7,906 bases of DNA, from NCBI GenBank assembly GCA_023386395.1, contig JAEWJV010000473.1:1-7906 (forward strand), in the 5' to 3' direction. Below the pieces are notes generated by a model that searched no databases, was not told the DNA's origin, and saw only the letters and a program-made list of their open reading frames with translations. This stretch comes from Bacteroidota bacterium. GTDB lineage: Bacteria; Bacteroidota; Bacteroidia; Chitinophagales; Chitinophagaceae. Made by a program: the position numbers and the translations under genes. Shown here one piece after another: positions 1 through 5,400 of this stretch; position 1 is the first letter of the stretch, and each line of letters starts with the position of its first letter.

Positions 1-74
1 TTTTTGAAGCCATGCAATATTTTGAGCAATACAGAAAGCAGCTTGATGGTGTCATGCAAAAATTAAAGTTATGA
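1..74 (+). CDS. 3' end of a small protein, probably a mobilization accessory (MobC-like) protein
   Basis: Only the last 23 codons are in the window, in the frame starting at base 3 (FEAMQYFEQYRKQL...LKL, stop TGA at 72-74). The tail is helical and charged. Its stop overlaps the relaxase start as ATGA (71-74), so the two genes are very probably co-transcribed and translationally coupled. In Bacteroidetes mobilization modules the gene directly before the relaxase usually encodes a small relaxosome DNA-binding protein, and that position is the only reason for the name. The fragment itself has no diagnostic motif. Confidence 0.55.
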   Translation, partial: FEAMQYFEQYRKQLDGVMQKLKL

Positions 75-1057
75 TCAGCAAGCATCTTACCGCACATTCT
101 TTTTATCATACCTGCCGGTATATCACCAACAAACCCGGCGCAGAACTACTCATAGCAGAAGGTGTAAGGGGTTATGATTTTAAATTGATGGCTGAAGATT
201 TTGCTATGCAGCAGGCACTACGCCCCGAAAAAAAACTGGCCTGTATGCATGCTATCTTAAGTTTTTATCCGGGAGAAAAACCGGAAGATGAAAAAATGAA
301 AGCGATAGCACTGGAATATTTAGAGAAGTTAAATATTATAGATACACAGTATGCCATCAGTAAACATACTGACAGGTCACATCTTCACCTGCATATTGTT
401 GCTAACATGGTGAACAATGAGGGTAAGGCAATCAGTAATAGCTGGATTGGTTTAAGGGGAAAGAAAATAGCGCAGGAACTTACCTTAAAGTACCAGCTTG
501 TTCAGGCCATAGAAAAGAACCTGAAGCTAACACACCTGGAATCACTCAATGCATATGAAGCAACCCGGTATAAAATTTTTATAGCGATCTCAGAACAAAT
601 ACCTGGATGTAAAACGGTGGAAGAACTGGAAAACAAACTCAATAAGCACGGTATTGAAACAATATATAAATACAAGGGCCATACACGGGAAAAACAAGGC
701 ATCAGTTTTAAGATGGGTGATTATTCTTTTAAAGGAAGCCAGGTTGACCGGAAGTTTTCTTACATATCTCTGACAAAAACCCTGGCATTACAGCAAAGGT
801 TATCAGAAAAACAAACGCTTGCCGAAAAGTTAAATGAACATCTTAGAAAAACAGGACAAGCTGGTGAAAGAGAAAAAATATTTAGACAGCTAAAACAAAA
901 TCATCTGGATATAAAAAAGGAGATAAATAAAAGCATGTCAGGTATGTGGAAAACAGTTCTGGAACCTGCGAAAGAAGAAGCAGTACTTCCGCGCGAACTC
1001 CTGGAAGAACAAAGGCGGAAAAAGCAGAGAAGGCTAAGGCAATCATTTGATTGGTAA
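71..1057 (+). CDS. Relaxase / mobilization nuclease (MobA/VirD2-type, Bacteroidetes family)
   Basis: This should be the DNA-nicking enzyme that cuts one strand at an origin of transfer, stays attached to the 5' end through a tyrosine, and pilots the strand into a recipient. Three relaxase motifs are visible in the 328 residues. Motif I has the candidate nucleophile Tyr17 in CRYITNKPGA. Motif II lies around Ser64 (ILSFYPGE). Motif III is the metal-binding histidine triad in HTDRSHLHLHIVAN (His104, His106, His108; Asn112). Residues about 201-232 (GISF, FKGS, FSY) match a conserved block seen after the nuclease domain in Bacteroidetes relaxases. The C-terminus (about 240-328) is very basic and coiled-coil-like, ending in an Arg/Lys-rich patch. 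The start is ATG at 71, overlapping the upstream stop. The next gene begins 37 bp downstream on the same strand. No coupling protein or mating-pair genes are visible, so the element seen here may be mobilizable rather than self-transmissible, but the window is too small to decide. Confidence 0.9.
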   Translation: MISKHLTAHSFYHTCRYITNKPGAELLIAEGVRGYDFKLMAEDFAMQQALRPEKKLACMHAILSFYPGEKPEDEKMKAIALEYLEKLNIIDTQYAISKHTDRSHLHLHIVANMVNNEGKAISNSWIGLRGKKIAQELTLKYQLVQAIEKNLKLTHLESLNAYEATRYKIFIAISEQIPGCKTVEELENKLNKHGIETIYKYKGHTREKQGISFKMGDYSFKGSQVDRKFSYISLTKTLALQQRLSEKQTLAEKLNEHLRKTGQAGEREKIFRQLKQNHLDIKKEINKSMSGMWKTVLEPAKEEAVLPRELLEEQRRKKQRRLRQSFDW

Positions 1058-1094
1058 AGAAACAATATTCAAACAAGTTTTTAAATGTAGGATT

Positions 1095-1700
1095 ATGGAT
1101 AGTGAAACAAATGATGGCAACAACGCTTTTATAGAAGTAGCCATTAATAAAATGGAAAAGCAGGATAAAAGAATGGAAAACATAGAAGCATTCATCCAAC
1201 AGCAGATAGAAAATAATGCTGAAATAAAGCAGCTGGTTGCTGCCATCGGATCATTGAAAGAAGATGTTCATAATACAGGCTTATCTGAAAAGAAAATGTC
1301 AGTGCTTAGCATGCAAATAGATGTACTGCTTGATAAGCTTAACTCAGCCCCTGTTCAGAAAGTAGAACATCATCACCATATCCCGAAAATTATATGGGCT
1401 ACTGCTATTTTGATGATCACACTTTGCTTTGTATGCACGGGATGGTTTTATACGGGGGAAAAGTTAAGCAGTTTTATTGCTAACGATACCAAGTACCGGG
1501 CGATAAAGCTTGACACCGGCCAAAAATCGCTTCAGCAATATCTTTATCATATCGACTCTGCCTATATTAAAAACCCCGATATGCGTGAGATTGTTATACA
1601 GAAAGAAAAGGAATATCAAACCAATTTTTACCGGCTGCAAAAAGCATTGCTATTGAAAGAAGAAGCAAAAAAACTGGAAAGGGCTGCGGGAAAAAAATAA
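1095..1700 (+). CDS. Single-pass membrane protein with coiled-coil N-terminus, in the mobilization operon
   Basis: I recognise no named family. The reading frame is open from a TTG at 1047 that overlaps the relaxase, but ATG at 1095 is the better start: it gives 201 residues beginning MDSETNDGNN and leaves a normal 37-bp gap. Residues 12-82 are charged and helical, with heptad-like spacing (IEVAINKMEKQDKRMENIEA and following). His92-His95 form a four-histidine run just before a clear transmembrane helix at about 98-119 (IIWATAILMITLCFVCTGWF). Residues 120-201 are hydrophilic and end in a Lys-rich helix. Proteins of this build often sit right after the relaxase in Bacteroidetes mobile elements. 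A role in bringing the relaxosome to the membrane is inference from position only. The gene is followed by stem-loops, which suggests it ends the operon. Confidence 0.75.
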   Translation: MDSETNDGNNAFIEVAINKMEKQDKRMENIEAFIQQQIENNAEIKQLVAAIGSLKEDVHNTGLSEKKMSVLSMQIDVLLDKLNSAPVQKVEHHHHIPKIIWATAILMITLCFVCTGWFYTGEKLSSFIANDTKYRAIKLDTGQKSLQQYLYHIDSAYIKNPDMREIVIQKEKEYQTNFYRLQKALLLKEEAKKLERAAGKK

Positions 1701-1725
1701 GATGCATTCCTTTAAGAAATTATAA

Positions 1726-1763
1726 GATAAGGAGAGTATCTTTAACTAAAAGAATACCTTATC
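1726..1763 (+). terminator. Stem-loop after the mobilization operon, possible terminator
   Basis: GATAAG (1726-1731) pairs with CTTATC (1758-1763), and GTATCTTT (1736-1743) pairs with AAAG-A-ATAC (1749-1757) leaving A1753 bulged. The loop is AACTA (1744-1748) and GAGA (1732-1735) is unpaired. This gives 14 base pairs, 26 bp after the stop of the membrane protein gene. There is no U-run directly after it, so it is not a classic intrinsic terminator. It could equally protect the 3' end of the mobilization mRNA or act in the leader of the peptide gene downstream. Confidence 0.4.
1737..1749 (+). repeat. 13-nt direct repeat TATCTTTAACTAA, copy 1
   Basis: The same 13 bases occur at 2254-2266. This copy covers the loop and one arm of the 1726-1763 stem-loop, upstream of the cysteine-rich peptide gene. 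The first eight bases resemble the Bacteroidetes -7 element TAnnTTTG with A as the last base. A shared promoter or operator for the two cargo genes is one reading; chance is another. Confidence 0.5.
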
Positions 1764-1772
1764 GTTGAAGTG

Positions 1773-1799
1773 GCAAGTGATCCTACATTTTTCACTTGC
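1773..1799 (+). promoter_or_regulatory. Perfect 8-bp inverted repeat with a promoter-like sequence in its loop
   Basis: GCAAGTGA (1773-1780) and TCACTTGC (1792-1799) are exact inverse complements around an 11-nt loop, ending 20 bp before the TTG start of the peptide gene. The loop holds TACATTTT (1784-1791), one base from the Bacteroidetes -7 consensus TAnnTTTG, and a TTG lies at 1765-1767 as a possible -33 element. A repressor-type operator over the promoter, or an RNA hairpin in the 5' leader, are both possible. No T-run follows, so a terminator is less likely. Confidence 0.4.
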
Positions 1800-1819
1800 T
1801 GTTGAGTCCTGTTTAAAAA

Positions 1820-2149
1820 TTGAAGGCCATTGAACTTGGCGCATCGGAAATTCTCAATAGAGAACAATTAAAAAGAATTGTCGGTGGTGGTGGTAGTGGT
1901 GGTAGTGGCACAAAGCATAGTTGTTTAACTAATGCAGATTGTGCAATTGGAACTATATGTTGTCACGCGACAGATGGATCCGGTAATTACACTTGTGTTG
2001 CTCCTGCCCCCAGTGGTGGTTGTCCCACATCTGGTGTTTCAGGTTGCTATACAATGTGTACTAGTAATGACGGTTTTAATGCTTATTGTATTTATGATGC
2101 ATACGTTCTGCATAAATGTAAATGCTTATATACTAACGTACAGTGCTAG
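1820..2149 (+). CDS. Cysteine-rich secreted peptide precursor with double-glycine leader
   Basis: The 109-residue product begins with a leader typical of Bacteroidetes GG-leader natural-product/bacteriocin-like precursors: short acidic-amphipathic start, then ILNREQLKRIVGG (residues 11-23). Such leaders are normally cut after the Gly-Gly by a C39-type peptidase during export. The start must be TTG at 1820, because an in-frame TAA lies at 1814-1816 and there is no ATG before the leader. After the leader comes a GGSGGSG linker and a core with 12 cysteines: 35, 41, 47, 48, 59, 68, 76, 80, 90, 100, 102 and 109, the last being the C-terminal residue. The even number and the C-x5-C-x5-CC spacing suggest six disulfides and a small knotted or DKK/WAP-like fold. 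The core is neutral to weakly charged and rich in Gly, Ser, Thr and Asn. A thioredoxin-fold exported protein follows 116 bp downstream. Activity (toxin, bacteriocin, adhesin or signal) cannot be read from the sequence. No transporter, peptidase or immunity gene is adjacent. Confidence 0.72.
   Translation: MKAIELGASEILNREQLKRIVGGGGSGGSGTKHSCLTNADCAIGTICCHATDGSGNYTCVAPAPSGGCPTSGVSGCYTMCTSNDGFNAYCIYDAYVLHKCKCLYTNVQC
1883..1909 (+). repeat. In-frame GGT/AGT trinucleotide tract encoding the Gly-Ser linker
   Basis: Nine codons (four GGT, AGT, two GGT, AGT, GGC) encode GGGGSGGSG, starting at the leader's cleavage glycines (residues 22-30). Because the repeat unit is three bases, slippage would change linker length without breaking the frame. 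It also places several Gly-Gly or Gly-Ser bonds near the predicted processing site. Confidence 0.7.
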
Positions 2150-2253
2150 TTAATTTTACAACGAAGAAGCTTTTGTACTAATGGCATTTGTATAGTAATG
2201 ATTTATGCTGATGCCTTCTACGTTTATTTAAAAAACAGTTTTAGTAACTGGCT

Positions 2254-2266
2254 TATCTTTAACTAA
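2254..2266 (+). repeat. 13-nt direct repeat TATCTTTAACTAA, copy 2
   Basis: This copy is identical to 1737-1749 and overlaps the first base of the ATG of the TlpA-like gene. If TATCTTTA (2254-2261) worked as a -7 element, transcription would start at about the ATG pair at 2266/2269, giving a leaderless mRNA. That is speculative, and the gene may instead be read through from the peptide promoter. Confidence 0.5.
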
Positions 2267-3399
2267 TGATGAAAAAAATAAAAATCTTTTTTTTAGTTTT
2301 ATTGGTATTAATAGGATTTTATTCTTTTGCTGCAGATTCATCTTACATCAAAATTAATTTTGATACTTCCTTATCATTAGACAGATTTTCTGTAATGATT
2401 AATGATGGTATTAATGAAGACCTTCTTAAGTTGGAAACTAATAGCTTCTGGGAAGGAGAATTGTTTTGCCCATTCGGTTATTTGCTAATTCGATATGATA
2501 TAAACGATACCGCATATGCAACCAAAAAGTTTTTCTTCGAAAAAGGTAAACTCAATTTAGATGTAATCCCTTCTAAAAATAAGAATGAATTTTTTTTTGT
2601 TGATGAAAAATCTCAAAAGAATTTAATCCCTTACAGTAAAATGGGTGGTGACCTTCTGGACTCATTTACGATGAAAGAAAGAGAGAACTTTACAAACTTT
2701 TATCAATCAAACAGAACCCAATTTGGAGTTAATCCGGCGTTAGTTCACGAAGCTTTTTTATTAACTGATACGCTTAATTACAAGAAAGTAGAATTCATAA
2801 AAAAATATCCAGATTCCTTTATGGCATTTTGGGTTTTTGAAACCCTAATTGTCCATACAGAAACATTGAAACCGGATTCACTTATGAAATTATATAACGC
2901 TGTATTGACCGATAAATACAAAAAATGTAAAGCCGGGGAATATGTTTTTTCATTAATTAAAAACAAAGTTGCTATTGTTTCTAACTTGGCGTTTCCTACA
3001 TTTTCTGTTTCGGACATTTATGGAAATAATGTTCAATCGTCAAAGCTTAAGGATAAGATTATATTAATACAATTTTGGGCATCATGGTGCCATCCATGTT
3101 TAGATGAATTGCCCACTCTTAAAGAATTGAATGAACAATATAAGAATCAGGATTTTAAATTTATTTCATTTAGTATTGATAAAGATTCAATCGCGTTCCA
3201 AAATGCTATTAAAAGATATTCAATGAATTGGACTCAAGTTTTTCGAGGAAGTCCTCTATTTAATTCTATAGGAGGAAGTGGAGTGCCTCAAATTTATCTG
3301 ATAGATAAATCCGGTAAAGTTATTTACGACAATGTAGCATCAAATGATGAAAACTTGATCTTATTGAAAAAGACCTTATCAGAACAATTTAGAAACTAA
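2266..3399 (+). CDS. Exported TlpA/ResA-like thioredoxin-fold oxidoreductase
   Basis: The 377-residue product starts with a signal peptide or N-terminal anchor (MMKKIKIFFLVLLVLIGFYSFA, residues 1-22), so it acts outside the cytoplasmic membrane. Residues about 25-120 are beta-rich and resemble the N-terminal domain (DUF4369-like) common in Bacteroidetes TlpA proteins; about 125-235 is helical. The thioredoxin domain occupies about 240-377. It has FWASWCHPC with the redox cysteines Cys275 and Cys278, and the cis-proline loop GVP at Pro341 followed by QIYLIDKSGKV. Members of this family reduce, form or isomerise disulfides in exported proteins. The gene lies 116 bp after the 12-cysteine peptide on the same strand with similar AT-rich composition, so folding that peptide is a reasonable inferred role. 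Two neighbouring ATGs (2266 and 2269) are possible starts. No terminator was seen right after the gene. Confidence 0.85.
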   Translation: MMKKIKIFFLVLLVLIGFYSFAADSSYIKINFDTSLSLDRFSVMINDGINEDLLKLETNSFWEGELFCPFGYLLIRYDINDTAYATKKFFFEKGKLNLDVIPSKNKNEFFFVDEKSQKNLIPYSKMGGDLLDSFTMKERENFTNFYQSNRTQFGVNPALVHEAFLLTDTLNYKKVEFIKKYPDSFMAFWVFETLIVHTETLKPDSLMKLYNAVLTDKYKKCKAGEYVFSLIKNKVAIVSNLAFPTFSVSDIYGNNVQSSKLKDKIILIQFWASWCHPCLDELPTLKELNEQYKNQDFKFISFSIDKDSIAFQNAIKRYSMNWTQVFRGSPLFNSIGGSGVPQIYLIDKSGKVIYDNVASNDENLILLKKTLSEQFRN

Positions 3400-3562
3400 A
3401 GAATTTCATTCATCCAATTTATAACAAATCCTAGAAAACATCTTAAGAAACTGATTATATATTTCCGTATAACCATACAGCATGATATAGCAAAGAAAAT
3501 TATTATTACTGTATCAAACTTTCTTGATAAACTTAACTTTTGCTATAAACTATATTACCAAA

Positions 3563-3715
3563 ATGCTCATTTGCCAAACACTATGGACTAATAAAAAAAG
3601 TCTTTTAGAATATGATTTTGGTTGGTTAAGCCCTCAGCATCATTTAATGGGTTGGGCTTTAAGTTCAATAAAGCTGGCACAACATTATAAAGCAATACAC
3701 CTTTATACAGATTGA
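3563..3715 (+). pseudogene. Truncated N-terminal remnant resembling DUF6734 family
   Basis: Fifty codons from ATG 3563 (a longer frame opens at 3524) encode MLICQTLWTNKK, then FGWLSPQHHLMGWALS, and end in HLYTD followed by TGA. From memory, this matches the opening of Bacteroidetes proteins of the DUF6734 group (QxxW near the start, GWLSPxxHxxxWALSxxxL, then xLYTD), which are normally a few hundred residues long and glycosyltransferase-like. Here the frame stops right after LYTD and I find no continuation in the other frames of 3716-3950. It therefore looks like a gene cut off by a later rearrangement, probably part of the same cargo set as the peptide and TlpA-like genes. It could still be expressed as a short peptide. 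The family assignment is recollection, not a search. Confidence 0.5.
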
Positions 3716-3759
3716 GCTCCTCCCATTTTTTGTACCACTGATTATTAGAAAATCAGGTG

Positions 3760-3862
3760 TTACAATTGTAATTATCACATCGACACAAATAAATTATTGT
3801 CGAAATATTATAGTAAAAAGATTAATCTATGAACAAGGATTTATAACTTTACTAATCTTTAC
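3760..3862. repeat. Cluster of inverted repeats at the element end
   Basis: Three symmetric sequences occur in about 100 bp. TTACAATTGTAA (3760-3771) is a perfect 12-bp palindrome. TCGACA (3780-3785) and TGTCGA (3798-3803) are inverted with a 12-nt spacer. GTAAAAAGATTA (3813-3824) and TAATCTTTAC (3853-3862) pair apart from a two-base bulge. They could be protein-binding sites for excision or integration, or regulatory operators. Some symmetry is expected by chance in AT-rich DNA, but the 12-bp palindrome is the strongest of the three. Confidence 0.45.
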
Positions 3863-3952
3863 CCAGTATTATTTTGAGTAAAACGATGAGAGATAATTCT
3901 TTGAAATTCAGGATAATCTGATTTTAAGGGTTATAGAAAGTTAAAAAAGCGT

Positions 3953-3966
3953 ACAGTCATCCCGAC
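3953..3966 (+). other. tRNA 3'-end fragment, probable attachment-site core
   Basis: ACAGTCATCCCGAC reads as the end of a tRNA gene: ACAGT as the 3' strand of the T-stem, CATCCCG (3958-3964) as the 3' strand of the acceptor stem, and A3965 as the discriminator base. An acceptor partner CGGGATG would fit a tRNA-Pro. The 5' part of the tRNA, including the TTCGA loop, is absent upstream. A hairpin with a T-run follows, as after a tRNA gene, and a tyrosine recombinase gene starts 204 bp downstream. Tyrosine recombinases commonly use tRNA 3' ends as targets, so this is likely an att core. Chance similarity of a 13-14 nt string is the main alternative. Confidence 0.5.
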
Positions 3967-3980
3967 TTTTAGAAATTATT

Positions 3981-4017
3981 AAAGGTTTATTGATCTTATT
4001 CAGTAAGCCTTTTTTTA
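3981..4017 (+). terminator. Rho-independent terminator after the tRNA-like 3' end
   Basis: AAAGGTTTATTGA (3981-3993) pairs with TCAGTAAGCCTTT (4000-4012), with two G-U pairs and a short loop, and the 3' arm runs into seven or more T residues. The stem is strong for such AT-rich sequence. It lies 15 bp after the tRNA-like segment and would end transcription coming from the left, isolating the integrase promoter from upstream transcription. Confidence 0.75.
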
Positions 4018-4113
4018 TTCATAATGACCTCAATTTAAATCACTTACACTACAGGATATCTTATTACGATATTTCCTCTGGGCCACCCTAAATAACTGCA
4101 AATACAAGTAAGA

Positions 4114-4156
4114 AGTTCACCCATCCTTACACCCCCTAGTTCACCTGTTTCACCCA
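4114..4156 (+). repeat. Three TTCACC direct repeats upstream of the integrase, possible arm-type sites
   Basis: AGTTCACCCA (4114-4123), AGTTCACCTG (4138-4147) and GTTTCACCCA (4147-4156) share the TTCACC core in the same orientation within the 56 bp before the integrase ATG. The first two are spaced 24 bp apart. Short direct repeats next to a tyrosine recombinase gene are often the arm sites bound by its N-terminal domain, which would also let the protein regulate its own promoter. The function is inferred. Confidence 0.45.
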
Positions 4157-4169
4157 ATTAATAATTATT

Positions 4170-5384
4170 ATGAAAACGAAGAAATTTTCAATGAAGTTTT
4201 ATCCAAGAATGGATAAGATGAATAAACAAGGCTTAGCTCCAATTTATGCAAGAATAATGGCTGATAAGAAAATTGAACTTGCAACCTCAATGTCTATAAT
4301 TCCTTCAGACTGGAATGTGAAATCTCAAAGAGCTAACGGAAAAGCTAATAACTGTAATTTGATAAATCCCTTTCTTGATTCTTTCCAGTCCAAAATATTA
4401 GATGCTTATTCAAAGCTTTTTATAGAAGGAACAGTTATTACGGCAGATATCCTTAAAGCCCGAATATTTGGAAAGGAAGAAACAGGTAAAACTTTAATAC
4501 AGGTTGTAGAAGAGCACAACGTTAATTTCGAAAAGCGCATCGGAATTGATTATAGCTATGGGAGTTTCAAAAATTACAAGACTACTAAAACGTATTTAGA
4601 GGCGTTTCTACAGCATCAATATAAGAAGAGGGATATTCCATTGAAAGAGGTGAAATATAGCTTTTGTGAGCATTATTTTACTTTCCTGACAACCTGCAGA
4701 CCATGTAATAATAACGGAGCTAATAAACACATTCAGAGACTTAAGAAAATTATCAATTACGCCCACAAAATGGGATATGTGCAATCAAACAATCTTAGAG
4801 CCTACTCTCTTAAATTTAAACCATTTCACCAGTATAAGCTGAGCTGGGAAGAAATTGAAGTTTTACAGAAATTAAATTTGGAAAATATCGCATTAAAGAA
4901 AGTGTTGGACATTTTTTTGTTTCAATGCTTTACTGGCTTAGCTTACTCTGATGTAAAAAAATTTAATAAGGAGCATCTTGTAAATGGTATTGATGGTAAT
5001 ATTTGGATTTCAATGTGTAGAACTAAAACAAAAAGGGAATTTAGTGTTCCAATTTTTAAACCGGCCCAACTAATTTTAGATAAGTACCTTGATAATGCTT
5101 CGTATGAAGGAGAAAATATTTTTCCTGTTTTATCAAATCAGAAGATAAACGCTTATTTGAAGATAATTGGGGAGATAGCGGGCTTAAAATGTTCATTAAG
5201 CTGTCATGTTGCTCGTCATACTTTTGCTACCACTGTTACACTTCAAGAAGGTATCCCTTTAGAAACCGTGAGTAAATTACTTGGTCATAGTAAAATTGCA
5301 ACAACTCAGATTTACTCAGTTGTGACTCAACTGAAGATCATGAAAGATTTAAAACAATTAACTGAAAAATTGAATAACATGTAA
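4170..5384 (+). CDS. Tyrosine recombinase / integrase (Bacteroidetes type)
   Basis: The 404-residue length and layout match Bacteroidetes integrases. There is an N-terminal arm-binding domain (about 1-100; YPRMDKMNKQGLAPIYARI is the typical opening), a SAM-like core-binding domain (about 105-215) and a catalytic domain (about 222-395). Catalytic residues visible are Lys286 in CRTKTK, His346 and Arg349 in CHVARHTFAT, His373 in KLLGHSKIATT, and the nucleophile Tyr382. The position that normally holds the first catalytic Arg (TGLR) is Ala258 in FTGLAYSDV. Loss of this Arg is known from the CTnDOT integrase group and does not by itself mean the enzyme is dead. The start is ATG 4170, with no Shine-Dalgarno site. 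The gene sits just downstream of the putative tRNA-end att core and TTCACC repeats, and its 3' end faces the HNH gene with only 16 bp between stops. Confidence 0.93.
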   Translation: MKTKKFSMKFYPRMDKMNKQGLAPIYARIMADKKIELATSMSIIPSDWNVKSQRANGKANNCNLINPFLDSFQSKILDAYSKLFIEGTVITADILKARIFGKEETGKTLIQVVEEHNVNFEKRIGIDYSYGSFKNYKTTKTYLEAFLQHQYKKRDIPLKEVKYSFCEHYFTFLTTCRPCNNNGANKHIQRLKKIINYAHKMGYVQSNNLRAYSLKFKPFHQYKLSWEEIEVLQKLNLENIALKKVLDIFLFQCFTGLAYSDVKKFNKEHLVNGIDGNIWISMCRTKTKREFSVPIFKPAQLILDKYLDNASYEGENIFPVLSNQKINAYLKIIGEIAGLKCSLSCHVARHTFATTVTLQEGIPLETVSKLLGHSKIATTQIYSVVTQLKIMKDLKQLTEKLNNM

Positions 5385-5400
5385 CTAAGCGTCTGCTGGG

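Larger units (their letters stand above)
3716..4169. other. Gene-free recombination region before the integrase
   Basis: No credible open reading frame exists here on either strand. What the stretch holds is a set of inverted repeats (3760-3862), a tRNA-3'-end-like segment (3953-3966), a T-tailed hairpin (3981-4017) and short direct repeats (4114-4156). Together these resemble the attachment region of a tyrosine-recombinase element. Confidence 0.6.

Noticed and set aside
1047..1094. TTG start extending the membrane protein back into the relaxase gene
   Set aside because: It would need a TTG and adds 16 residues unlike the rest; ATG 1095 gives a natural start and spacing.
1932..2153. 73-codon frame inside the peptide gene, plus strand
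   Set aside because: It is a shifted reading of the cysteine-rich gene, starts internally and has a low-complexity Val/Leu composition; the GG leader supports the other frame.
2198..2266. 22-codon frame between the peptide and TlpA-like genes
   Set aside because: It is too short, has no leader or cysteine pattern, and ends at the next gene's start.
4097..4110. CTnDOT-like core GCAAAnnTAC
   Set aside because: The local GCAAATAC lacks the two-base spacing of the known core, so it does not match.
3400..4169. CRISPR-like or other regular repeat array
   Set aside because: The short repeats present differ in orientation and spacing; no repeated unit of CRISPR length exists.
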